Shown here: positions 1 through 10,889 of the stretch, piece by piece
Layout: every line of letters begins with the position of its first letter
How positions within the stretch are numbered: the stretch's first letter is position 1
NCBI GenBank assembly: GCA_002270565.1
Contig: NQMI01000001.1
Coordinates: forward strand, 125,973-189,972
Source: Stenocarpella maydis
Lineage: Eukaryota; Ascomycota; Sordariomycetes; Diaporthales; Diaporthaceae
DNA: 64,000 bases
Direction: 5' to 3'
Made by a program: the position numbers and the translations under genes
Notes under the pieces: generated by a model
Database searches by the model: none
The model's input: only the letters and a program-made list of their open reading frames with translations
Told to the model about the DNA's origin: nothing

Positions 1-1399
1 CGGCGCACCTTCGCCGTCAATTCTTTCTCTCTCTACCTGTACGGCCTCAACTCCACATCGGTATCATGTGACTGGGAGGGATGCGATGATGACTGGGAGG
101 TCGCGATGATGACTGGGAGGTCACGATGCTGGTTCGATACCGAAGAGGTGGTCGGCTGGGTTGAAATACCAGGAGCGGAGGGAGTTTGATGATGTCGTGT
201 TGCTCAAGTGAAAATGCACGGCATCACCAGTTCCATTCATCTCTCGTGGTCTTGGGCCCTTGTTTGCGATCTCATATCTCGAGATGCGATATTGTCAGGA
301 GCCGTGCGATGAGAACTAGAGGAGAAGGAAGAAGATTGCCAATTTGCAGACTTCAGATACCTGTACTGGGCAGCACTGTCGGTAGGCTGCGACTGACCCA
401 GTCACTATGCCCAACAGATGTGGATATTGGTTTTGACTGCCACATGGATGCAGGAAGCTTCGTCCATACCAGCAAAGTCGCCCCGGCAACGCTCCCATTG
501 AATCGAAGCGCAGGCATCAAACTATTGGTGCTAGCCCGAGCATCACTCCAACCGTAGGTATCTGCTTCTACATCTCTCAGCATCGACTACTTGTGAAGCT
601 TTTCGCCTGCCACATGTCTGGTGGTTCAGAATGGGAAATGTATGCCTTGATGTCCCCAGGCAGATTGTGGACCGCTGGGGACAGGACACTCACAGAGCAC
701 ACCTACCTTAATATATGCGGCTAGAGTACCCTTAAATTTCAATCCAAGACTCCATGGCAAAAGAAAATGGAAATGGGCCCCAGTTTCATAAGAAGAGGGC
801 CCAAAGAGACCTTCTATGCCCAGACACGCCTCGATTATTTTCCACCTTGGATGCGAGACATTGAAGAGCATACAGTTAACCGCCGAGGGCTTGTCAAAAT
901 ATCAACAAGGAGTTTGGCGATCAAGTACATAAGATGATAAAATCGCATTGCGTACAAATCCGTTCCTTAACACTGAGCAGATTGTTCTCCACTTGCACCT
1001 GCTATATTTAGATATCCTCATGCTTATTCTATTTCAATCGTCTTGGCCGAACTTCACTTCGGAGTTACTTTGCCTCGAGTACCCAAAGCTACTAGAAAGC
1101 CGGCTCTTTATACCCCAGGTTGATCACCACAGATTTTCGCCTTGTCAGACTACCAATCATTGTCACCCATATTCTTGTCGAACTAGAGTGGCCAATCCGC
1201 TTCTGGAAATGCCATTTATTTCTGAATTGGTCAGTGTGTTGTGCTATACTCAAGCATAGCCAGCCTGGCTTATAGGTTACAAGACGTAGATTCTCACGGC
1301 TTGTAAGTGATTCATGATACTCAGAGCTTCCCGACAGCCATGATCCAGAACACTCACTGGATCCACAGCTTCCAAGGGCATTCAGTATATACAGCCCCC
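1..1399. other. Intergenic, no supported gene
   Basis: No open frame here has a recognisable family motif, good start context or splice pattern. The short frames at about 190-560 and 950-1260 look like chance. The only structure seen is the small tandem repeat near position 100, listed separately. The stretch lies downstream (3' side) of the amidohydrolase gene, so its right end probably holds that gene's 3' UTR. Confidence 0.5.
83..122. repeat. 20-bp tandem repeat, two copies
   Basis: The unit GCGATGATGACTGGGAGGTC occurs twice in direct succession. A partial, diverged copy (GTGACTGGGAGGGAT) lies just upstream and a decayed start of another copy just downstream. It is a local minisatellite with no assigned role. 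Confidence 0.75.
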
Positions 1400-2824
1400 T
1401 CATCTCAAAACGTGCCTCGATGAGGGCGGGTCCCAGACCACATCTTTGACGCTCAGCCTCTGCCTGGCCGGCACCCTGATCTGGTCGTCTTCAAGGCTGC
1501 CGCTCTTCCCGGGAACCTCCACATATCCAACATTTCTGACAAGCAAACCTGGAACGGGAACATCATCCCCTAGGCTATTCAGAGCATATCGCACAGCTCC
1601 GGCCCGCTCCTCGTCATCACCTGAGCCCAGCCCAATCGCCCTCCTCGCCCGCTCGCTGACGCACCCGTACAGGAGCTGGGCATCGGCCTCGGCGCCGGAG
1701 TGGTACAGGAGAACCCCCCAGCTGGCCAGCTGCAGCGGGTCTCCGTCGCCGCCCGGCGTGAAGGCGTTGCCGACGTTGTTCACGCCCAGGCAGCCGTTCA
1801 GCCCCAAGTCCTTGATCATGGAGGGGATTTGCATCGTGCCGCGGAGCCGCGAGTGCGGCCGGCTGGTTCCCGAGTGTTCTGACCCCTTGGGCCGCCCCAT
1901 CATGTAGAGGTCGCTGGTTGGTAGGCCTACGAAGTGGACCGGGAGTCTGTTGTCTTTTATGAAGCTTGCTATTCTTTCCATCTCTGAGGAGTCGGTGGTG
2001 GTCAGCCGTGCGCAGTGGCCGATGGCGATGGCCTGTCTCTCTCTCTCGGCTCGCTCGGTCCACTTGTGCTCAACAAGGTGCTCAAGCAAGGCCCTGAGGA
2101 GCGTGCCTGGTGCCGGAGGTCCAGGGGTTTCCAGGTGGTAGTCCAAATGAAAATCCAAGAGTAGTCGTCTCTCCATCGCGGTCCGGACAGCAAATTCAAT
2201 GTTCCTGACCGCCGAGCCCTGATCTGCCTCCACATAAGGAGTTGTCCCCAGTGCCTCGACATCCTCAGAATACCTGTCCAACGCCTCAACCAGGAGCTCC
2301 CTATTCCGGCTGCCACTCTCCCCGGAGAAGATGGGGTCCTGCGCAAACACGCAGATCTGCACCCTTGTCAGGTGGGAAAAGTCCCGCTTGAGCCTGACAG
2401 CCGCCTCGACCGTCTTGAACCCCGTGACGACGTCCACCTCGACGAACGCGCGCATCGAGGTCACGCCGTGCCGGATGCTATCGGCGAGGAGCTGTGACCC
2501 GCGGAGGTACAGGTCATCGTGTGTGTACCGCCCCTTCGCGGCCGACGTGTTGGCGAGGGCTTCCTTGAAGTCGCCCGTTTGCGGCATGAGGTCGGAATAG
2601 TCTGGCTGTCCATGAGAGGCTGGCTTGTTGCAGGTGAGAATGTAGGCCTTGTCGAGGTGGATGTGCGGATGGCAGAGAGGGGGCAGAAGGAGACTAGGGC
2701 TTGACGGTGACGATTGCAGTGATGGTGTTCGAGATGTGACTTTCCCGTTGTCGATTTGGATGTCCCACCGACGCTGCGCGTCAATGCTTGGGATTATCAC
2801 GTTTTGTTCAAGCATGTTGACCAT
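1400..2824 (-). CDS. Cytosine-deaminase-like amidohydrolase
   Basis: This is a single-exon gene of 474 residues from the ATG at 2824 (context GCCATCATGG). The open frame runs further upstream but has no ATG there. The protein belongs to the metal-dependent amidohydrolase superfamily, nearest in style to cytosine deaminase and isopropylammelide hydrolases. Visible motifs, in order, are the first-strand metal ligands in HPHIHLDK, a second histidine segment DFHLDYHLE, and IGHCARLT, which matches the third histidine position. The late strand, where these enzymes normally carry a metal-binding Asp, reads GVNNVGNAF, so Asn stands at the expected Asp position. The substrate cannot be told from sequence; a C-N bond in a cyclic amide or amidine is the family expectation, and loss of activity is possible. 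No signal peptide is seen, so it is probably cytosolic. It has no metabolic partner nearby. Confidence 0.85.
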   Translation of the reverse strand: MVNMLEQNVIIPSIDAQRRWDIQIDNGKVTSRTPSLQSSPSSPSLLLPPLCHPHIHLDKAYILTCNKPASHGQPDYSDLMPQTGDFKEALANTSAAKGRYTHDDLYLRGSQLLADSIRHGVTSMRAFVEVDVVTGFKTVEAAVRLKRDFSHLTRVQICVFAQDPIFSGESGSRNRELLVEALDRYSEDVEALGTTPYVEADQGSAVRNIEFAVRTAMERRLLLDFHLDYHLETPGPPAPGTLLRALLEHLVEHKWTERAERERQAIAIGHCARLTTTDSSEMERIASFIKDNRLPVHFVGLPTSDLYMMGRPKGSEHSGTSRPHSRLRGTMQIPSMIKDLGLNGCLGVNNVGNAFTPGGDGDPLQLASWGVLLYHSGAEADAQLLYGCVSERARRAIGLGSGDDEERAGAVRYALNSLGDDVPVPGLLVRNVGYVEVPGKSGSLEDDQIRVPARQRLSVKDVVWDPPSSRHVLR

Positions 2825-3343
2825 GATGGCGGACCCGATCTGACGTAGGAGACTAGTGGTACGAGGATAGATCGTTAGCAATTGCAAAAGCTGTATATGA
2901 GAACAGCGGGAACTTGTAGGATGGTATTCCACTACAAGGCTCTTTGGAACAGTGTTACTCGGCACAATGCTATTTCTGTTACTGTGTAAGTCTATGTGCT
3001 GCCATTTGACTCAACGAGGGGGTGGGTTGCCGGAATAGCTTGCTTGAATCAGTGCGGGAAAGCCGTTCTTCCCAATCCCTCTCCACCGGCTCGCAGTCGT
3101 CATCGAGACAATAAATTATTACAGCGGGCTACCGCTGCAATTTGGCTCGATAAAATGACCAAGTATGCTAACTTGGATTCTTTTCTATGAATGTCTACTA
3201 CCATCACTTGTAGGAATGCAGTCAAGACAGCATGAGCCGAGTTTTATCAGGCACTGCGTGGAATGGTAGCTTATCTTCTTGGTACAAGTCTACATGGCCG
3301 CAGTGAAAACATGTAAATCTACACACAATCTTCCCTCTCTTGT
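2825..3343. other. Intergenic between amidohydrolase start and glutathione reductase stop
   Basis: This holds the amidohydrolase promoter and leader (right of 2824 on the minus strand) and the 3' UTR of glutathione reductase. No gene, repeat or strong motif was recognised. Confidence 0.5.
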
Positions 3344-5014
<1,671 letters not shown>

Positions 5015-5306
5015 GAGAGACTGCGGGGGAGGGGTTCAAGCTGACGTCTTTTATTCCAAATCAACACCACACCAGATCCAGAGAGATGTATCGGTAATCA
5101 GTCCGTTGGCCTGCAGATTACGGCGCTGTCGATGCTTAGTTATCCCTTTCGTGCAGCTTGTCCTTGATAACGACAGGGTTCCTGGGGGCCGCTAGGTACA
5201 TACGTACTCGCTCGGAGCTCGTAAGCACGAGGCAGACTTTCACTGATCAATAAGCAGCCGCAATTCCGAGCCTCGGCGACCATGACAAAAACCCTCTCCA
5301 CTACCA

Positions 5307-5420
5307 CTGTCTCGGAAAAACGAGAGTTACCCCCCCCCCTGGCTAAATTAGCATTTGCCGCACGTGCCACCAAAATTTGGCTGGGCGGTCAGGAAACATA
5401 CAATTCTCGCCGGAACAACC
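5307..5420 (+). repeat. Left terminal inverted repeat
   Basis: It matches the reverse complement of 9129-9241 over 114 bp, with one C/G-run length difference (10 versus 9) and one transition (ACATAC here, ACGTAC there). Similarity continues weakly to about 5444, where several CG positions here read CA or TG relative to the other end. It contains a C10 run and the AT-rich segment GGCTAAATTAGC, itself a near-palindrome. Confidence 0.95.
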
Positions 5421-5479
5421 ACATCAACGTCATCGTCATCGCCAGCAGAACGTACTGATTACCCAAACGGGTAATAGTG

Positions 5480-7552
5480 ATGCCATACTATATGGTGAAC
5501 TCCAGCCCATCCCGTGAAGGTACCCACAACCTGCTTGCCCTAGCACAAGGTAACGTTAGCCCAGCTAACCTTGCAGATAACGTGTTCTGACTGGCCTATC
5601 AAGCCCGGCCTACCCAACGCTCACCATATAAAACCCGCTCTAGAAGCCGAATTATACAGTTTGCCGACGATAACGCTATACCACCTAAGCAGGCACGTGC
5701 CCGGAAGCCAACGGCTAAAGCAACCGAAGCCCAGCAGACCGCTCGGAAGCGCTTACGGGCAGCCTCGAAGACCAGCCGGGATAAGTCAACTACAGCAGAA
5801 CGTGCGGCTTAGAGGGCGCGAGAGAATACTGCTGAAGTCAACAACGATATACCTAGTAACGAGAAAAACAAGGACCAACCAGAAGCCGCTGAAGCCGAGG
5901 ATTCCGCCCCTGACGTGGAATTCCCAGCAGACAACGCTAGCGACGATATTAAGCTGCTCAGAAGTCGCCCACGGCAGGCGCCCCTGGGTAAAGTACTTCT
6001 AACTTTAACTATCAAGATTACTGGTTAGAAGACTAGTTCTCGCCCTCCACAAGCTGAACACCGCTCCATACAACTTGATGATGAATACCAGAGCCTAGAG
6101 ATCATGAGGATTATGGGCGAATATGAGGTGTTAACGTTAGACCGGGTTGAGGCTAGCTTTAAGGACAACCCAGGTGCTATGATCAATCTGAGAGAGGTCT
6201 TCGTTAAGGCTGGTTGGGTTGCAGGTTAGAAGTCTAACGTGTGTTGGTCAGAAATGTATAGAAAGGGTTAAGATGGGGCAATTGGAGTACTTAACTATAA
6301 GAATCTTATAGACACGCTCTCTAAGGTTAAGGGACCATTCTTTCTCAGGTTTACCCATACCTATAGGGTCACCTTGCCGCCGCTAGCGTTGCAAACGCCT
6401 ATATTACGGGGCAGTCGGCCAGTAGGGCAGCCACCAATTGAGGTCTTCCGGCCATCCCCTATCGGTCGGCTAGTGGCTGCCCCTAAGGACGGCTTCCCAG
6501 CAGTCAGACTGGCAATGAGTGTCGCAACGCCCAGCAGAAGCCCGGTCCCTAGGAATCCTCGGGCTGGGTCAGTTACCGCTCATCAACTGGCTGCAATAGG
6601 AGAAGAACGCGCTCCCACGTGGGTTATGTACCAGCAGTTGATTGAGCTATGGCAGTACAAGTTGGGGGCTCATTGCAATGCCAATCATCGCCATAGGGAT
6701 AAGGGGGATGCCCTCCAGCAGTAGTGTTTTGTTAAGAATGATGGCACACACATAAGCGTGTCAGATAAGAATATGAGAGACTGGGCAGACGCAATCGCGG
6801 CAGACGAAGCCACACTGCGGAGGCCACCGGAAGTCATTTTCAACCGCTAGAAGGCTCAAGCTGAAGCCAACAAGGAGTCTAACAACAATGGAGTTAGCTT
6901 GGTCCCTCCCAAGAAAAAGTAGAGGAAGCAGAAGCAGAAGCAGAGGGAAAGTAGTGTTAACATAGTGGTTAACCCATCATTCAACATCAACTTGCCTGGG
7001 GCTGGGTATAACCAAGCAGCCTCAATAGGGCCACCACCATTACCACCAGCACCTATTTCTTCTCACGGGTTTAACAGGCTTCCGCGCCTACCAACGCTGG
7101 CACCAGCGACAACAACATCACCAGGGAGCCCACCATAGAGGCAGAGGCTTCCGGTAGTGCTATCATCATCGCCGCCACAGGTTAATGGGGACGAGAAAGT
7201 CTTATATCGAGAATTCATACTGCAAGCGCTTCAGACGCACTTTCGGAGCTCATCAGAAAGAGCGCAGCTTAAACAACTTCCGAAGGTTATAAAGCAGGAA
7301 GGACTTAACCTTCATGGGCTCCACGGGAAGGAAGATATATGGTTTGCCGAACAGGGACTGCAAGCCATCTCGCTAGTCAGAACGCTAGTCAAGCCGTACT
7401 TAAAGGGGAAGGAGGACTTCACCAGTTTCTTCAATAGTAACAACAAGGAGGAGGACTTGCTGCCACAGCAGGGGCCGTCAGACAGTCAACAAGTTAACCG
7501 CCAGGCAGAAATCGAGAGTACGTATCCCACGAAGCCCGTGAGGGTTACCTGA
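5480..7552 (+). pseudogene. Second transposon gene, unrecognised protein, nine premature stops
   Basis: From the ATG at 5480 to the TGA at 7550 one frame of 691 codons runs without a frameshift. It is broken by stops at about 5588 (TGA), 5810, 6026, 6227 (TAG), 6269 (TAA), and 6722, 6848, 6920, 7136 (TAG). Each would be a sense codon (CGA, CAG or CAA) before one C-to-T change. The N-terminal third is first basic, rich in Lys, Arg and Ala (KQARARKPTAKATEA), then acidic (NNDIPSNEKNKDQPEAAEAEDS). The centre has a mixed globular look (IMRIMGEYEVLTLDRVEA, LREVFVKAGWVAG). Next come a Pro-rich stretch, a basic KKK-RKQKQKQRE cluster and a helical C-terminus. I recognise no family. Its place inside the inverted repeats makes it part of the element. 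It could be a DNA-binding accessory protein or captured host DNA. Confidence 0.8.
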
Positions 7553-7989
7553 CTAACTGATTAGCTTCATCTAACGCTAGGCCTTGTGATTAGGTCAAAC
7601 ACTTAACCGAAGGGTTAGAAGCCCGCCATCGTGGCCTCCCTGGTCTGCTGGGTCAGAGGAAGCGTTTAATGAGTCGCCAGAGGACTTTCTGAGCGAGGAA
7701 AGTGGTAATTAGGCACATAGGAAGTCATGGTTAACAACGAGAAGCAGTCTAAAGGAGGAAAGTTGTTTATTTTAAGCAAACGTAGTGTGTTTAGGTGCCT
7801 TCCGCAGGGCACCAAATCGACCAAGTGTTTTTGCCTATAGTAAGGCACTAATTCGTCTGCATTGACCCCTAGCCACCAAACCAACTAGTCAACTTGCACA
7901 AAACACTCCTCAACCAACGCAACAACACTCAACAAGAACTCCCCCAATTCTCATCCCCACAACTTCTAACCAATACCATCATATCCGCC
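7553..7989. other. Central spacer of the transposon
   Basis: This lies between the convergent stop codons of the two element genes. It is AT-rich relative to the host genes and contains short AC-rich stretches (about 7890-7985). No gene is supported. It may hold both transcript ends. Confidence 0.5.
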
Positions 7990-9070
7990 TCATTTTGCTC
8001 TTTCTTCTGGTACCCACGCATAGCAGAAATATCCCTAGATGGCTGAAACCCTTAACCCAACCTTCCAGGCACAAGAATACAGGAATTGCGCAAATTGCTC
8101 GTCTAAGTTATAGTCAGACGCCTTATACTGGTACTAACAACGTAAATAGCGCTTCAGATCACCAAAATACGCCTCAATTGGGTTGAAATCAGGTGAATAT
8201 GGCGGTAGGTACTTAAGCTTCACGCCTGCCTGGCTAACTGCCTCATAGATCTCATCACTATGGTGCCAGGAAGCATTATCCATCACGAGAATCAACCTTC
8301 AGCCCGGGTACGGGCACATCTTTAGCAATACGCTTTCCTGCAACCACTGGAGGAAAAACTCTTTCGTTATATGCCCCTTATACACTATAGCGGCAAGCAA
8401 GCCGTCAACCGTAATTACTAGGAGGATATAGCAGCAAGCGCCTCATTTGAGAAGACTTTCCACTCGTGGAGTATACCCACAAGGCGCCCAGCCAGTCCTT
8501 CTAGCACCATCCCGCTTATCAAGACCCAATTCATCAAGGAAAATAAACATATCAACTATATGGCACCGCTAGTTTACCCACCAGAGGTAGTAGTTGCGGA
8601 GACCCTCATCGCGCTGGCGGGCCAGTACGTGTATCCGTTTGTTACTCCACTCGCAACTCCTCAGGGTGTTGCCTATCGTCTTTGTAGTAACGTCAATTCG
8701 GAACTATTCAGCAAGGAAACACTGCATTTCATTGAGATAGAGGTCTAGTTTAACAAGCAAAAGATCCTTAAGCTCCTATCCCATATAATTCACGTATCAG
8801 TTGAGCTCTATAGCTTTATCCAAGGAAAGTACGCTAACAAACCTCCAGGGCCCATTGCTCCAGCTTAACTGCGTTTGACGGCGATAGCGACAGTACGCCT
8901 AGGACAACTGTTTTGCTGGTGGCAACCCTCTGATGATATCTCTTAACCATCATACGGCTTAGCCGGAACTCGGCTTCGAGCCACTTATTAGGTGGCGCTA
9001 AGTCAGAGCATAAATAAAACTCTAACCGCTGGAGTTCAGTGGCAGTCAGGCGACGGCGAGACATCGTCAA
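7990..9070 (-). pseudogene. Tc1/mariner-type (DDE_3-like) transposase, decayed
   Basis: The N-terminal part from the ATG near 9070 (MTMSRRRLTATELQRLEF) looks like a helix-turn-helix start. From about 8832 the coding frame shifts by one, and the catalytic part follows. It contains NEMQCFLAE, then FIFLDELGLDKRDGARRTGW (first Asp), LILVMDNASWH (second Asp) and LPPYSPDFNPIE (Glu). There are 34 residues between the second Asp and the Glu, so it is DD34E. Stops in this frame are TAG or TGA at eight places, including one in the tail near 8136, before the terminal TGA at 7990-7992. All fit CAG-to-TAG or CGA-to-TGA change. The gene is dead as read; the frame change could be a lost intron signal or an indel. 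Confidence 0.88.
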
Positions 9071-9128
9071 ACTCTCGCAATTGCCTATTCAGGGGCGTTG
9101 GCGACGACGACGACGACGTCGTCGATTT

Positions 9129-9241
9129 GGTTGTTCCGGCGAGAATTGTACGTTTCCTGACCGCCCAGCCAAATTTTGGTGGCACGTGCGGCAAATGCTA
9201 ATTTAGCCAGGGGGGGGGTAACTCTCGTTTTTCCGAGACAG
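9129..9241 (-). repeat. Right terminal inverted repeat
   Basis: Reverse complement of the left repeat at 5307-5420 (113 versus 114 bp). Just inside it, at 9106-9123, lies a CGACGACGACGACGTCGTCG tract that is CG-rich. The corresponding left-hand region has lost several CGs, so this end appears less mutated. Confidence 0.95.
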
Positions 9242-9649
9242 CACCCTCTGGGCCACTTTACCTGCAGTTAGGCGCAGCTGGCGGTTCCACAGCTTCTGCG
9301 ATCCCTGCATGGAACTGCCAAGGCGCACCTCATGCGTCATCGCAGGGATCATGATGCGCGATCTGGCGCGCCGCTCATTGGATTCGGGCGCGTCTAAGCA
9401 ACAAAATCTGCGGCCTATGCAGTGCAGACACATGACTTTCACCCTCCACACATACTCAATTCCTCTCTACGCACGGCAAGCCAGCCACTTGGGGCCTGTC
9501 GACCAAGTGTGTCAGGCTTCCGTCCGGCCTTGTAATTAGTCGAGGATGACCGACATCGAAATCAGACTCAACCTGGAGCACTGTGAGGCAGGGGAGGAGG
9601 GTCGACTGCGAAACGAGACACGGGTTCATGCTCGGTAACAAGAGGGACA
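9242..9649. other. Residual promoter region of CCE1
   Basis: The 408 bp between the transposon end and the CCE1 start codon show no recognised gene or clear TATA box. The copy of ACCCTCT at 9243-9249, also found left of the element, is the only notable string. Confidence 0.4.
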
Positions 9650-10783
9650 ATGAATTTCGCCTTCCCGCCCAAGTTCACCGCTACAAAACTCAAAACTGTC
9701 GCAAGGCTATGCGGGAAAAGCAGGTCCGGCACCAAGGCCGCCATCCAAGACCGCATCGTAGATGACCTGAAGACCTTTCAGCCCCTCGCGCCGGGCACCC
9801 GAGTCCTCAGCATCGACTTGGGCATCCGGAACCTCGCCTATAGCCTGCTAGAGGTACCTGACCCCGATGGTGGACTGCCCGCCAAACCTGCGAAGGGTTC
9901 AATGAGGAAGGCCGGCGCCGTGCCTCCATCCGTCGTGTCCAGTGCGCCGAGGCTGCTGGCCTGGGAGCGATTGGCTCTGATTCCGAAGGCGGCACCCGCC
10001 AAGAAGAATCCCAAGAAGTCCCGCAAGAAGACCAAGGAAGACGGCGAGGACGACGCAACCCTGCAAGGCAACCAGGAGTCCCCCAAGAAGAGCCGGAGGA
10101 GATCCAAAACGGCAGACTATGTCGCCCCGATACCTGAGCCCGAGGACCTCACCACAGCCGAGGCCGGCGCGGCGACCACCCCGGTCATCATGGATGACTT
10201 CTCGCCCGCGCGCCTGTCCGCCGTGGCGGTCGACCTCGTCCTGAATCGGCTCCTCCCCCTGCGCCCGGACATCGTGACGCTGGAGCAGCAGCGGTTCCGG
10301 CAGATGGGCGGGTCCGGGGTGTACGAGTGGACGCTGCGGGTCAACAGCCTCGAGTCGATGCTGTACGCGGCGCTGACGCTGCTGCGCGAGACGGGGGCGT
10401 GGCACCGCAGCGGGCGAATTGAGCCCGTCGTCGCGCGCAACGTGCTCGAGTTCATGGCCGTGCGGGACAGGATTGCGGGGTTTGACGTTGGGGATATATG
10501 GGGCCGGGGTGCGGATAACAAGAAGGCCAAGAAGGATATCCTCGGGAGGGTGCTGGGGTCGGCCGAGGGGCTGGTTGTCGAGGGGGCGGTGGAGGCTGTT
10601 GCTGCCGAGTATCTGGATGAGTGGCAGGGAAAGATGAACTTTCAGCGCAAGGCTGACAGGATGAAGAAGCTGGATGATTTGGCCGACTGCCTGTTGCAGG
10701 GCCTGGCCTTTATACAATGGCAAAACAACAAAAAAATGCTCTTGGAGGGCGGTGTGGACGCCCTTCAGGACCAGATAGAATGA
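9650..10783 (+). CDS. CCE1: Holliday junction resolvase Cce1/Ydc2-like
   Basis: Single exon, 377 residues. Cce1/Ydc2 proteins resolve four-way junctions in mitochondrial DNA, which lets the genomes segregate. An N-terminal SAP-like DNA-binding helix pair covers about residues 10-40. An RNase H-like nuclease core begins at VLSIDLGIRNLAYS (catalytic Asp 56), continues with VTLEQQRFRQMGG (Glu about 211), and ends with LDDLADCLLQG, which supplies the last acidic residues (about 343-347). All expected acidic ligands are present. Between the first and second catalytic segments is a low-complexity insert of about 45 residues with clusters KKNPKKSRKKTK and KKSRRRSK that resemble nuclear localisation signals. 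No classic mitochondrial presequence is obvious. It ends 106 bp from the stop of the convergent RecQ gene. Confidence 0.92.
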   Translation: MNFAFPPKFTATKLKTVARLCGKSRSGTKAAIQDRIVDDLKTFQPLAPGTRVLSIDLGIRNLAYSLLEVPDPDGGLPAKPAKGSMRKAGAVPPSVVSSAPRLLAWERLALIPKAAPAKKNPKKSRKKTKEDGEDDATLQGNQESPKKSRRRSKTADYVAPIPEPEDLTTAEAGAATTPVIMDDFSPARLSAVAVDLVLNRLLPLRPDIVTLEQQRFRQMGGSGVYEWTLRVNSLESMLYAALTLLRETGAWHRSGRIEPVVARNVLEFMAVRDRIAGFDVGDIWGRGADNKKAKKDILGRVLGSAEGLVVEGAVEAVAAEYLDEWQGKMNFQRKADRMKKLDDLADCLLQGLAFIQWQNNKKMLLEGGVDALQDQIE

Positions 10784-10889
10784 CAGCACTTGAGCACTCT
10801 ACACGATGCACCATAAGTAGCCATTTCGTTCGTACAGCGTAGCAGGCAAGCAACGCCGGGGGTATCTTCCAGAAGCATACACACATCCA

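Larger units (their letters stand above)
5307..9241. mobile_element. Two-gene Tc1/mariner-type DNA transposon, RIP-decayed
   Basis: The 3.9-kb element is bounded by ~114-bp near-perfect terminal inverted repeats starting CTGTCTCGG. It encodes a DD34E transposase on the minus strand and a second, non-transposase gene on the plus strand, converging on a 0.44-kb middle spacer. Both reading frames carry only stops that C-to-T change can explain, as expected from repeat-induced point mutation. No TA target duplication is visible at the ends. The 7-mer ACCCTCT flanks the element (5291-5297 and 9243-9249) but is not abutted symmetrically, so the duplication stays uncertain. It lies between the divergent genes for glutathione reductase and CCE1. 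Confidence 0.9.

Noticed and set aside
9899..10789. 296-codon minus-strand open frame
   Set aside because: It is antisense to CCE1, whose catalytic residues and SAP region support the plus-strand reading.
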